Assembly (NCBI GenBank): GCA_033182465.1
Contig: CP137326.1
Location: 992,001 to 1,056,000 of the forward strand
Direction of reading: 5' to 3'
Source of the DNA: Sanghuangporus weigelae
Lineage: Eukaryota; Basidiomycota; Agaricomycetes; Hymenochaetales; Hymenochaetaceae
Length of the DNA stretch: 64,000 nt
The notes below the pieces were generated by a model. That model was not told the origin of the DNA. It made no database searches and saw only the letters and a list, made by a program, of their open reading frames with translations. The translations under genes were made by a program, and so were the position numbers. Shown here piece after piece: positions 50,253 to 61,594 of this stretch; within the stretch, counting starts at the first letter, position 1, and each line of letters starts with the position of its first letter.

Positions 50253-52612
50253 TCAGCACAGCTCCTCCGCAACCTCACTAATCAACGATCTTATTTCCTT
50301 CTTCACCACGCCCTTTTCTCCACATCCATCCGATCCACCGTTTTGTTTCGCTTTAAGGACATCCTTCGCCTGGAGTACTTCCAACAGAGGCTTTACTTGT
50401 GTGTCATAGAATGGCGAGAGGTGTAGTAAGAACGCAAGAGACGCAGTCAAGCGATGCACTATTCAATTTTGAGAGGCGAGCACTTAGTAATCCAGAAGTA
50501 GGAGGGAAAACTGAAATACGTACCAACATCTTCGCTAGTCGTCTCGTTTCGCACGGCCTCAACGATAGCACTGACAAGTTCAACTTCCCATTCACCTTCA
50601 CTTTCGTCACCATCCTGTACATCTTCACCCCGTCGTCCAGATCTCGCAGCATCTACGCGTGGCTTCTGGACGTATGCGGAGACATTGAACGCCAAGCTAG
50701 CCGCTGCCGTACGCACTCCAGCGTCTTCATGAAGCAGAGCCGACACTAAGACCGTCGTCAGAGCCTGTCGGGGTGACAAACCTGGGCCTGATTCATTCTG
50801 ACTCAAAAGGCAACGAGCAAGTGTCGTGTTGGCAAATGTGTTCGAAAGCAGGCGTAATGTGGTCAATATGACGGGTTTAGGTAGCAACGATGGATCTGAA
50901 GCAGCGATATCCAATATTTTTAACATTGGGTTCTTCATTGTGCTATCTGGCGCAGCTGTAGACGCGCACCAGCCGGATATCGAGTTGTCCAGTAATCCGA
51001 TTCTCCAGAGGTCGATAAGTGGGAACAACTGCTCTTTCGGTAGAGCCTCAATCAAAGTCGTAGAAATTGCTGCCCAGTCCTCGCACACTTTCTTTGTCGT
51101 AGCCACGGCAGGTATAGAGACTTTGAGTTTCGGGTCGCATCTCGTCTTGAGAAAAGGGATGGTCGATCCTGTAAGCACTTTCTTGACCCTCTCCTTCTCT
51201 GCATCTCCAAAGGAGGCCGCATCTATGAAAGAGAAAAGTTTCGCCTTCACTGTATCTAATATGGGCACTTGAATGAAAAGTATGGGCTCGAGGGAGATGG
51301 CACGGATCGCGGACAGCTTCTTAACTGTATGCGGGTGGGCTGGGACACAATCAGAAAAAAATACATGAAGGCGTGCGGAAATGTACATACGTGGAAATGC
51401 TTGAAATATGAGAAGGTCAACCTGACTGCGTAACTCAGGAACGTTTGCCCCCTTGAGCTCATCTATCTTCTTCCCGTCCAAGAAGAAGACGAATGTAGGA
51501 GTAGCTGTCACACCATACACTCGTGCGATTTCTCCACCCAACATAGCGCCCAAATCAATCTTCACGAACGCAACATCCTTGGACGCCTTCTCTGCAGCAA
51601 GGTCTTCAAATACAGGCTCGACAATTTTGCAAGGAGGGCATGTCTGCGACGTGAAGAAGGCGGAAACCGCGCGATGGGACGATAGAATCTTGTGGAAGTG
51701 TTGCAGATTGGAACACATTTGTAAAGGAGCGGCCACAGTAGCTACCGTAGGCCGAGGGGATGGGGTTGCAGCAGGAGTCGGCAGATAATTGGATCGGGCA
51801 GCAGGAGGTCCAGCCGCTTGTGAAGCCACTGACTGAAGCAGTGACGATGCCATGGGTTGGTTGTACGGCTGAGGTGACACAGTTCCGGAAGTGGGCCTAC
51901 GGAACATACTATCGATCGTAGGCCGAAGAGCCGCACCGAAAGGTGTTGAAAGGAAGTCAGCAGGAAGATCTCATAGACAGTATCAGTACGCGATACATGA
52001 TAAATCTACGAAGCATAAATACCTTTGATCCATGACGGAATGGACCCTCCTGTTAGAAAGCCAATGCAGTCATCTGTAAATGAGTTGCAATTGAAATCTT
52101 TGCATCCAGATGAGTGTCGATGTGATACATATAACGGATTCAGCCCTACCAAGGAGATGGTACTGCATTTAAATTAGAACATAAACCAAGCCAGCGATTG
52201 CAATCACTTGCCTTGTCCGCCGTATACACGTCCCTCATTTCTCGGAGATAATCATTGAAAGTATCCTCGTCTATAGCAGTCTCTCCCATATCAAGAATCT
52301 GTGATGGTTGTCCGTGCTACGCGAGATCAACCTCCATTAACATATCATTCAGTCATGACAAGACTGGCAGAAACGCACATGAGACTGTCCTGGTCTTGTG
52401 GTCAATATTCCCTGCCCATAAAAGATTTCCTTTCCAAATACAACAACAGAAGTATGCCTTTATTTTTATGGCGTTAACGGCACTTAGAAAGCCCAGGATA
52501 CCAAATCAACGTACCAAATCCCATCTATTTGTCTCCCCATCAACTGCAGCGAGAGCTGCCGTGCAAGGCCGTTCGTCAGATCATAGATGTACAATTTTAC
52601 AGGAGATCCCAT
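50253..52612 (-). CDS. PPPDE peptidase - thioredoxin - PUL domain protein
   Basis: Three domains in order. The N-terminal PPPDE (DeSI-type) domain reads MGSPVKLYIYDLTNGLARQL, GIWHTSVVVFGKEIFYG and LDFNCNSFTDDCIGFLTGG. Its WHTSV histidine and FNCNSF cysteine form the catalytic pair of DeSI deSUMOylating/deubiquitinating isopeptidases. A middle thioredoxin domain has FTSQTCPPCKIVEPVFEDLA (CPPC active site) and VTATPTFVFFLDGKK. A C-terminal PUL domain (armadillo-like, Ufd3/PLAA type) binds Cdc48/p97 in homologues and contains IDLWRIGLLDNSISGW, LRLLSNTFANTTLARCL and AASLAFNVSAYV. The combination suggests a redox- or Cdc48-linked ubiquitin/SUMO protease. About seven exons; start at 52612 and stop at 50253 are both clear. 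Confidence 0.9.
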
Positions 52613-52847
52613 TGATACAGTTGCGGCTTATTATCCCAGAAGATCTATGAGAGGCTGAGCAGATGAGAGTACGCGTCAAGAAGAGGTAGACGCGTCCTTA
52701 TTTTATTATTGTTATTATTATTATTATTATTATATTGGCACTCGTCATCGGCACATCACTGCGGCACGATCGGCGATGATCAGCGCGACACGCATCTCGA
52801 AAAGGAAACGGACTTTTTGGCTGTTTCTTGCTTCGACATAGACCACA
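52613..52847. promoter_or_regulatory. divergent promoter with ATT-rich repeat
   Basis: 235 bp between divergent ATGs. A run of TTATTATTA-type trinucleotides lies at about 52700-52735. I saw no CACGTG. Confidence 0.45.
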
Positions 52848-53463
52848 ATGCTCTCAATGCTGCGCTCATTTTCTCGATTATCATTGCATTCCCGACCACA
52901 GAAGTCCTTTCTCTCCTCACTGGATCCTCATGTCCATGCTCAACCGCACTTACCCTCTGCCTTCCTCCAAGTCCGCACATTGACACTCAACCAGGCAACC
53001 CGCCGAAAACCCAAGCGCAAAATCAAGCAATCCGTCTCCGTCGCGCTAGAGGGTAATTACCAAAGGAAAGGCGTCTGCACCCAAATCTTCACGATGAAAC
53101 CCAAGAAGCCGAACTCCGCCAATCGCAAAGTCGCGCGGGTGAAACTTTCGAATGGGAACACTGTCATCGCTTTTATACAAGGAGAGGGACATAATCTGCA
53201 GGAACATAGCGTAGTGTTGGTCAGAGGAGGTAGGGCCCAGGATCTTCCGGGTGTGAGGTACGTCCTTCCACATCGACAAATTCCGTGCGTCTGCTAATGA
53301 ATGCACACCAGATACAAGATCGTCCGTGGTGCTTTCGATCTTGGTGCCGTTGTAAACAGGAGGACAGCTCGAAGCAGATACGGAGGTTTGTGTCGCTCTT
53401 CTTTAGTTCGAGAAACTATTTTCTCTGACAAAAGTTATAGCGAAGAAGCCGAAAACAAAGTGA
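52848..53463 (+). CDS. MRPS12: mitochondrial ribosomal protein uS12m
   Basis: Three exons (52848-53257, 53312-53385, 53441-53463) sum to 507 nt (168 residues). A 60-residue basic, Ser/Leu-rich leader ([16 protein letters not shown]) fits mitochondrial import. The mature part is classic S12: [70 protein letters not shown] and [15 protein letters not shown], ending SRYGAKKPKTK. uS12 sits at the decoding centre of the small subunit. The 53386-53440 intron has a GTTTGT donor; retaining it would extend the frame to a stop at 53664. Confidence 0.95.
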
Positions 53464-53696
53464 ATAATCTTACAATAGAGGAAGGATCCTGTCACTCGAG
53501 TCTTTGGAAGAATATTCAATGGTCCATTGTCAATTCAATCAAGCATGCTACAGGAAACAGGATACATTATCATAAAAAGATGCTTTCGGAATGCGTTATT
53601 AAAGCGATGCAAGATAAAATAGGACCTCCAAAGTACCAAGAAAAATGCAAACGAATAATCTCCTGAATAATAGGGACCATCACGAACAATGAAAGG

Positions 53697-56600
53697 TCAG
53701 AGAGGTACAGGCGTCCCCTGCTCCCTTATTCTGTATTCCCTGTCCTTCGTTTCTCGAACAAGTCTCTCGATCTCGCAATTCAGTGCCCAACACCAGGCAT
53801 CGCGCTCCAGCTTGCTTCGTGCTCTAAAAAATACCAGCTTTCGTTTCGAGTTCATCTGGGGAATTGGTGTCTTGTTGGAATCGTCCTTGTCGCTTTTCCC
53901 AAGATCTGCATGAGGACAATACCAGAGCAAGAATAGAGTGTCTTCTGTCATGTCTCTCGTCTCTAGCCCGTCCGAAAAATATCTCGTCAATGGTTGAGAG
54001 TTCGGATCGTATTCATCAGGCGGTAGAGCTAATGCGGCATAGACACCCGAGCAAACGTACGCATCTATGAGGTTGATGCGACCGATCTGGTGAGTGTGCA
54101 AATTGAAGTCGTTCTTGACTCTGAATTGAACCAGGAAGCCTCTCGTGAGGATCAGGTGTGTTTGTCTGATCAATGATCACAAACTTTCGGTGCGATGCGT
54201 AGAGCAATAGAAATTGCAACGTACATGTACTGTGCTCGATACTTTTTCGTCATATACACCCGGCCACTCTTCAAGATTTGCCGACACCCGTCAAGAACGC
54301 ACCAGTTCCAAAATTCATCGAGGTGCAGGGTAGTGTTCTCGACATCCGTTCCGGTTGCTGGAGGTCGATATCCATTCTTGTAATCTCGTCTGCTGACGGT
54401 TATTCTTTCTTCCACGAGACTCTCCTTGATTTTCATTTCATTCACTGTGTCCTGCCTATAACGTTTTGCCCAGTATTGAACCAAGGCCCGCAGATGAGTA
54501 ACCCATTCCACAGCGACCTTCGTGGAGTGAGTCTTATTGAAGACAATGCCTCGTCAGATGATCATCGATAAAAAAAGAGAAACAGCAAAAGAAAGATTAC
54601 CTCGAAGCGAAGGATACGCCCAGTCTTCAAGACCATTTCAAAAGACCTGTGCATCTTCAATCGGGCTTTGTCTGACGATGCAGCTATGCTGGCGTCCCCT
54701 CCTTCATCACCGATGTCACTATCGGTCCTTCGAAATTCGGTACTTCCATTATGGGGCTCTTGTGCTTGCTCCAACACGCTAGCATCTGGATCAGCAGGTT
54801 CTGTAACCCGATTGGTCGTGATGCTTGGCTCTTTCACATGATAGATGACGTGCATCGCTCGACGGACTAGAAGGACGTTCCGCAGATCCCAGAACCAACG
54901 CGCATTCACAATTTGCTCGCGCAACCGGACTCGCTCGTCTTCTCGGAACTTCGCTTCACTTTTCGCGAAACTCTTGAGGTCGGTAGGGATTGGCGGTGCA
55001 ACGACCTTCTCATTTTGAACAGCAAAAAGGTAGCCATCATGTGTTGAAAGATAGTACTGGACTCGGGTCTGAGTCTTTCGCTTATATGAATGTACGTAGC
55101 CTTCAATCGACGGTGGTTCTTCAAGATGGTTTCCATCTCTGGTAGAGATAGTAGTAGGGTAGTGGCTCGCAAGATGCAGCTCTAACTGAGTCGGACTTCC
55201 AAGCTAGTAAAAGACTTAATCAGTGGTAGACCCCAGAGACACCAAAAACAGAACGAACACGATTTATAGCAGCTCCAAACAATATTTCCCAATCGCGCTT
55301 CCGGCCGTCTACGTCATTCTTCAGCCAAACCCAGTCGAGTTTGGTGTCCAGTCGCCAACACAGTTCAAGCCGTCTACCGCTAAGAATAGGTAGCTGGACA
55401 ACAGTTTGCCAAGCAAACGATCCTTCCATGGCTTCGCTACATTCATCGATCACGAAATCACGAGTAACCTCCCTCCAGCCTGCACCACCGTCGGGAACTG
55501 GCAAATTAACCCTCGCGTGCACGAGAGGACAGCTTATTTCAATATGATCCGGAAGAGCAGCGCCCAGCTCTATCCTGCAGGGTCAAAATCATTTGTTCAT
55601 GCTTCGTCTCGTAAGGTATACATCCAAAACGCTTACCACAAGTTCCAAATCCAGTCCAAGGCTCTAGAGCCGCTCTTCGGTCTGAGGACAAAAATATTCA
55701 ATCCTCGCGTAGAACGATGGAAAATTGACCGTCGGCCTTTATCTTCTTTAGATTTTGTCGGCGTCGGTGGGCATATTAAGCAAAAAGACATGTCAATAAA
55801 CGAGAATAAAGATAGTTTTGTCCGCAGAGAAGTCAAAGGAATGACAAATGCAAGATGTTTGTGCCCGAGGATACGTTCTTTACACGGAGTGTGCTAGGAA
55901 AAAGTCAGGATGATTCTGCGCATTAATAAGTAGCAAGCAACGCACATAATCCTCATATAATTCAAGACGGCGATTTCTCCATATCACTAAGAACTCGCCC
56001 CACTCTTTGCTATCCAGTCCACGAGTTCTTTGGCACTCTTTATCGATAAACGGGATCTTCAAGCCTTCATGCTCGCAACGAAAAACGCGAACAAGCATCC
56101 TGTCTGGAGAATAGGAATGAGCATATAGATAACAATCAGAAAATGAATGAGGTACCTCTTCTGACAACTGGTCCGCTGTTGTCATCACCATCGTTGCTTT
56201 CCACAGCAAAACTCCATGCATTCGTCTCGGCTGCAGCAGCGGCACTAGAATCTTCCACCTCCGCGGGCGACCGTCCAAGAACCTCATCGGGAGGTACTGG
56301 TCTCTGACTACCGCTCGGAGCTCCTCTTCTAGGGGTATCGGCATACCTAACAGTTTTTCCTTTCCCCTTATCCTTCCTGGGACCATTAAGAATAGACTTC
56401 AGTCCAGTCCGAGCCTTCTCAGGCAAGTCACCTTCGCTCTTAGCTCCTCTTAGTCCGGATGTACGTAATAAATCCTGCCGGGCAACGGACTGGGAAGTCA
56501 TTTCGGTAAAAAGATGCGTACTCGAGGAGGTACTTTCATTAGGTTCATTAGCCTCACCGTTCGCATCTGAACTGTCGCTTGACATAGGAGGTATAGGCGC

Positions 56601-57191
56601 GCCTTGAGACGTTTGCAGTCGTGGACTGCCGACACCACCTAGACTTGCAATGCCAGTGAGGGTCGTCCTCGCAGTCACGAAAGATGGACGAGCTGAATCA
56701 TCCCAATGAACTGTAGCCGCGCTTCGTGACCTTGTGGATCGGTCACTGCTTCGACGCATGTCTTGTAATCGAGGGGTAGTTTCTTCACTTGTGGCCAGCA
56801 TGTTAACGCCAACACCAGCAACTTTACCGATCTCAAAGGTATCGCCCCTCCACTCGACGACAGGCATGATTCGTTTCTTTCTCCCTTTCTTTTCCGTCCC
56901 AGTTACAGCATGCCACGCTGCACTCTCGAGGATGCGTTGTTTTAGACGCTCTTTGTACTCTCTTGCCTTTGCTTCGGTCCATTCTTCAAAGCGTCCGCCC
57001 TGCTGGAGAAAGATGCGTAGGCCATGCTGGCTCACAAAGTCCGTCGCTTCATTTTCCTGGTCCTCGGTCTTTGAGACGGTGTACGGCATTGGGCCAAGAA
57101 AGATCCGCCGATGAGCTAGAGCATGGTTAGCTGGTGCCGAGGACACCGAAGACGAAGGCAACGGCAGGACGGGAGATGCATCCTGGTTCAT
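53697..57191 (-). CDS. Spo71/Mug56-like PH-domain protein
   Basis: The N-terminal part is conserved: HRRIFLGPMPYTVSK, LRIFLQQGGRFEEWTEAKAREYK and RIMPVVEWRGDTFEIG. A Ser/Thr-rich region and a basic stretch GPRKDKGKGKTVRYADTP follow. Then comes MLVRVFRCEHEGLKIPFIDK, EWGEFLVIWRNRRLELYEDY and two PH-like segments with LSLFSFIDMSFCLICPPTPT and later blocks to REQGTPVPL. The FLVIWR..RLELYEDY phrase and ICPPT motif match the fungal Spo71/Mug56 family. In yeast Spo71 acts with Vps13 at the prospore membrane in spore formation; the role in mushrooms is unknown. About twelve exons. Start at 57191 is clear. The 3' end converges on uS12m. Confidence 0.8.
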
Positions 57192-57399
57192 CTGGATCGA
57201 GCCAGGCCTCGATGGTGGATGAAAGAAAGAGCAAAGCGGCGATGGCCACCGACGCTGGCGTGGAGGAAGGCTCGGGGTGGCAGCGATGAGCTGGAGACGC
57301 GGGCGAGTTACCGACTGAAGCGCGTCATTCTGCGTCTCGGCATCTCGGCACGATTGTCAGTTTTATTTTTTGATTCCGTGCGACATTCGCACCACAACA

Positions 57400-57552
57400 A
57401 TGGTCGGTCCTGAGTACTCGTTTGTCATCGGTACGTATATCTAGCGCCTGGTAATTGAATGTTTGCTAATTATCTCGGTCCATCTCGCAGAAAACAGGTT
57501 CAAGATTCTATTCTCTTCCAAGCCGAAATCTGGCCAGCAAGTAGTGTGGTGA
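57400..57552 (+). CDS. possible 30-residue spliced microgene
   Basis: Two exons (57400-57430 and 57491-57552) with a clean GTACGT...CGCAG intron of 60 nt give MVGPEYSFVIENRFKILFSS plus ten more residues ending KSGQQVVW. It is divergent from the Spo71-like gene, 208 bp away. I do not recognise it; very small fungal proteins such as OST4 or TOM subunits are this size but do not match. It may be chance. Confidence 0.3.
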
Positions 57553-57815
57553 ACTCAGACTCACGATATTCATAACGATCTATGCAGTGACCATTCATTC
57601 GGCGTACGAAGATTCAGGTGCAGGGTATTATTTTTCATGAGAGGTGCTAGGCTATATACGTATTTGTGATGGCGATAATGTTAGTGCTAAAGCTACAGTG
57701 AGTGGGGATTGCGAGATATTGTGGAAATGAAAAGCGATAACAACGATGAACGCCTACGTAGTACTGTACAGGCAGGCCCGTCCAAGGTTCGGGAGATAAG
57801 CAAATGATGGCTTCA

Positions 57816-59345
57816 TTACGCCTTCTGCTCAGACAAGAGCTTTTGCGACTCTTGTACATATTTCTCAGCCTCTTCCCGTTCAAAGCTAACGGAATTCGCT
57901 TAGAACGAACTCAGATGGAAAAGTGAAGACGCTGACTCACCCATACTTATTGCCTTTGGTAAACATGTCTGGCTCTCGGAAGACGAATGGGTTAACGTCG
58001 TTCTTCTTAAGGTTCGCGAGCGAATGGTTCACGAAACGATGCGTCACCTCATCCGAGCGAACAGCGTATACCATGTCGAGAAGTTTGGCATCCTTTGGCA
58101 AACGCCAGTAGTCCTTGGCGATCTCTGGGGCAGGCTTGTTTTCCCACTCAGGGAAACGTCCGTTTTCCAGATCTGAAATAAGCGCTGTACTAGAGGATAT
58201 ATTCGTTGGTAAAACATTGACCTTGAACCTTCTGAATATAAGTAAACTTACTAGGTCTTTACGGCTTCTTCTTCCAGATATCCAACGAAACGGTGACAGA
58301 TACGCGGTGACGCGAGGTATGAAAGGACTATAGGTCACAAATGATTGGCCACTGCACTTCGAATTATAATGGATGACTCTTACAGAACAGATTGTAGAAA
58401 ACTCCCTGTGCGCCGAGAATCAGACCGCGCATGAATATTCCCGGTTTTTTAATGGCGAGGAAACTCATTAAGTGCATTCGCTCATTTTCAGCTTCCTCAA
58501 GCAAAGTGTGGATCCATCCAGCATCGCGCCTCTGATCACTCAGTGAGTCCCGATTCAGCCGGTCAAAGGGGGAAAGTAGGCTTACCAAGAGCCGTAAGCT
58601 GTGAAGATGTCGAATGGTTGCTGCGGCCATTCCTGGAATACCAGCGACGGTCTCTAAGAAAAGGCAACGCTATGAGAAATAGTGAGCGTCAGACCGGATT
58701 CTGATATCTTCATTTGCTAACTTACATTCATCCATCCCGCTTCCGTCATGATGTATCCATTTTTCCTCAGTTCTTCCACTGACATGCTTGTTCCCTCAGG
58801 GATATCTTTGTGCTTATAACCGGAAACTACATCAAAGACCTTCCTGACGGAAGCATCAGGACGAGCACGTTAACCTCAATGAAGACTCTAAATTCACCTG
58901 CAGAAACGGACGAGACCATTGGCAGCCTTATCCGCTAGAGTGTTTTCCTGTCGGTGTACTTGCGGCTACCAACAAGTCTGAGCAATTTTTGTGTTCTCAG
59001 CGAAGATGAAACGGACCATACCTGGACAGCTTTCAGCTCTGGTTGTGAATATACCGGATGGAATAGTACCCAGTCTCCCGTAACTGGTGCATCAGAGATA
59101 TGTGGCGAGTCATGAAGCTTCTTGGCAGCAGTGGCATCAGCGAAGTGCAGGCCTTCTGCGCCTCTTGAGACTGCTTCGTCGACGCCTTTACTAGTCAACG
59201 GTTTTGAGCTTGTGATCGTAGTCGTCAAGGTTCGGCAAGGAGAAACTGAAAGGGCGAACGCATAGCGAAAAGGTCGAGCACAAGGTACACGAGCAGAGTA
59301 AATGAGAGTACGAGCAAGAGGGTAATAAGCAGCAGTACGATTCAT
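57816..59345 (-). CDS. aox: mitochondrial alternative oxidase
   Basis: An N-terminal targeting-like leader (LARTLIYSARVPCARPFRY) precedes APVTGDWVLFHPVYSQPELKAVQ. The di-iron domain shows RCLFLETVAGIPGM, LLEEAENERMHLMSF, LVSPRVSHRFVGYLEEEAVKT and RSDEVTHRFVNHSLANL. All the Glu and His ligands (LET, NERMHL, LEEEA, DExxHR) are kept. The last of these motifs is DEVTHR, while many homologues read DEAxHR. AOX oxidises ubiquinol and reduces oxygen to water in the inner mitochondrial membrane, bypassing complexes III and IV. About eight exons. The start at 59345 is the first ATG. The upstream region carries two CACGTG boxes. Confidence 0.96.
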
Positions 59346-59614
59346 GTCTTCAGTGGACAAAGCTACGTTTTGATGCGTACTGGGTTTGCAAGGCCAGATG
59401 CATATATTGCCCTGTTGTTTCCGAGCATCCCCGAATGTTGGGCAACTTTGAAACGCGAAAAGTCATTCATCACGCTTTTCGGAACGGTTCGCAAATGGGA
59501 GGCGTAACAATATCGATGATACGATACGACCACAGCAAAGCATTGGCTGACGAATGGGAGTCGAAGCATTGCCGGATCTAGCGGGGCCGAATCACGCCGG
59601 GGAACAAGAACAGT

Positions 59615-59630
59615 CACGTGCCTCCACGTG
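59615..59630. promoter_or_regulatory. paired CACGTG E-boxes, aox promoter
   Basis: CACGTG at 59615-59620 and again at 59625-59630, start-to-start distance 10 bp (about one helical turn), 270-285 bp upstream of the aox ATG. The first sits in GTCACGTGCC, the second in TCCACGTGGC. Such palindromes are bHLH sites (Cbf1/Pho4-like in yeast). Confidence 0.6.
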
Positions 59631-60048
59631 GCCGACGTAACACGACCTCCTCCAATCACCGTACCGCACGACAGCGAACCACTGGCAGGCTCCGATTCTT
59701 TCCTGTCCACCCATAACTTTCATTCAAATTCATTATAGAGCACTTCAAGTACTGCAGAAGGAGACATCGTTCTGCAAGGCATGCTTCGAACAACCCGAGC
59801 TATCGGGCTCGTCGGCTTAAATACTTAAAGTAGACATACTTCTTCTTCCAAGTCGTGGGATGCAGACGGAAGTATATGCAAAATACAAAGACGAGCACAC
59901 TCGTGTTACTCCGACGAAAAGTTGTGTTTATGCCTAATCTGTTCCAGACTGCAGACGTTCCGTTGGCATGTCTATTGGAACTTACAGGCATATGACCTCG
60001 ACTAGTACTGTCCTAAATCATCTCAATTCGATCATACGACAGTCAAAG

Positions 60049-60129
60049 ATGTCGCCATTTCAACTTCTGCCGCTACTCCTTGCCATACCGTGGTTATTGG
60101 CAGGCGATATGTTCCTGCGCCAGAACTAA
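60049..60129 (+). CDS. short signal-peptide-like ORF
   Basis: 26 codons: MSPFQLLPLLLAIPWLLAG then DMFLRQN and stop. The first 19 residues have the hydrophobic core and small-residue end of a secretion signal. No continuation with a clear splice path was found. It may be a gene remnant or chance. Confidence 0.2.
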   Translation: MSPFQLLPLLLAIPWLLAGDMFLRQN

Positions 60130-61594
60130 TCAAGCTTCATTTTCTCCGGATATAGTGATGTCGGAATCGCGAAGGAAACTTTGAGATGTCGGGCTCGCCG
60201 GCATCCTGAAGAAATCAAGAAAATGCATCGCTGTCACACCTGAAAGTGCTTGGCTTGCTCAATTTCGCATGCTTCTGTTCTCTACACTCTATCTGGTTCT
60301 GTTTTTCTGCTTGACAAAGCATGTGAGGTAGGTTTGCTCACCTTCCTCGCCGTATAAATGCCCTTCTCCACAGGAAGCTCCAACCGTTCACACTGCTTCA
60401 TGGGAGGATGCACCATTACTAAAAGATCTTCTTGAACCAACTGAAAAGATACTTTGATGATCTTGCATATATCATGCCGAGGCAGCCTACTTCCGGTGGA
60501 AAATGAAGAAGCACTAGCGTAACCCTATTTCGTCTAGGGCATCTCCGGAGCTCAATATCCAAGTGAAAACGGTACTGAATCCATACGATTCTTCGCCGTT
60601 GCTCACATGCTAACTTGATCAAGAGTCTGCAACGAAGATTGACACATACGGTACTCGTATGAAGGTATGTATTTCTAAGGAATACTAAGAGCGGTTACTA
60701 CCACCCCGAAAAAAAATTGCCGACTTCGCATCGATGTCTCCCGTGAGGCACAATAGGATCGGTCTCGGAATACGCGAGCAGTATGGCGTGGACAAGCCAG
60801 TGGTACCACGCAATATAGCTAGCGCTACGTATCATGATGTGCTCAAGTTTAACATTTACGCTATGGTCATACGGCAAGTTCCGTCGATCACCCGTTAACC
60901 TTTTGCCGATCATCGTCCTTACGACCACAAAGATTTTCCGATGAATGGAATTCGTTTGACTACCTGCACTTATCGACGACGAGAAAGTTGGAAAATGTTC
61001 TCGAAGGACCCCAATTCGAAGCATGCAAGACGCGTAGTATGTGGCGACACAGGAGCCGTAGTTTTGGAGATCTAGAGAAATAGACGCGCTTTGATATGGT
61101 CAGTACATGGAAGTCCTTCTGCTTAGGCTATTCTTCGCATGGAAACTCCGAAGCTCAGGACTGAATATCCCGCAAATCCTTCCGAAGTGCCGCGAATAGT
61201 ATGCCCTTAGTATCCTGTACGCGTGGGTATTGCCTTGCTTGCAGCAACGATCATTTTCACCAGATAGAGACAAATCCTGAGAACAAGGAGCTCAGGAATT
61301 CAACTGTGTTTTTCACGTCTTAGAGGTATTCCTATGTCTTGGCCTGCGACTGCAACATCCACTTGGTAAAGAAATGGTCGGGTGATATATCACCCTGAGT
61401 TGCAACATGTACTCATTTCCTGCTGCTCCCAAACAAACCGGTCTGAGGCACATTAAAAGAGGTGGGCAATAATGATATATTGTACATCCTTGGTGTTATA
61501 TTTCCAGATGAGTTGAAACCTTGGAATAACGGGATATACCGGATGCGTTAAATGCAGGATTGGTATAGAAAACGAGGCAATTAATCGTCGATTA

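Larger units (their letters stand above)
59346..61594. other. gene-poor region upstream of aox
   Basis: 2.25 kb. The first 300 bp is the aox promoter with the paired E-boxes at 59615 and 59625. The rest has no gene I can support apart from a 26-residue signal-like frame at 60049-60129. Confidence 0.5.

Noticed and set aside
53386-53664. Extended C-terminus of uS12m through the unspliced last intron
   Set aside because: The spliced ending GAKKPKTK matches S12 proteins, while the read-through tail is unlike any S12.
59363-59710. 115-codon minus frame upstream of aox
   Set aside because: Lies in the aox promoter, contains the E-box pair, and shows no protein family features.
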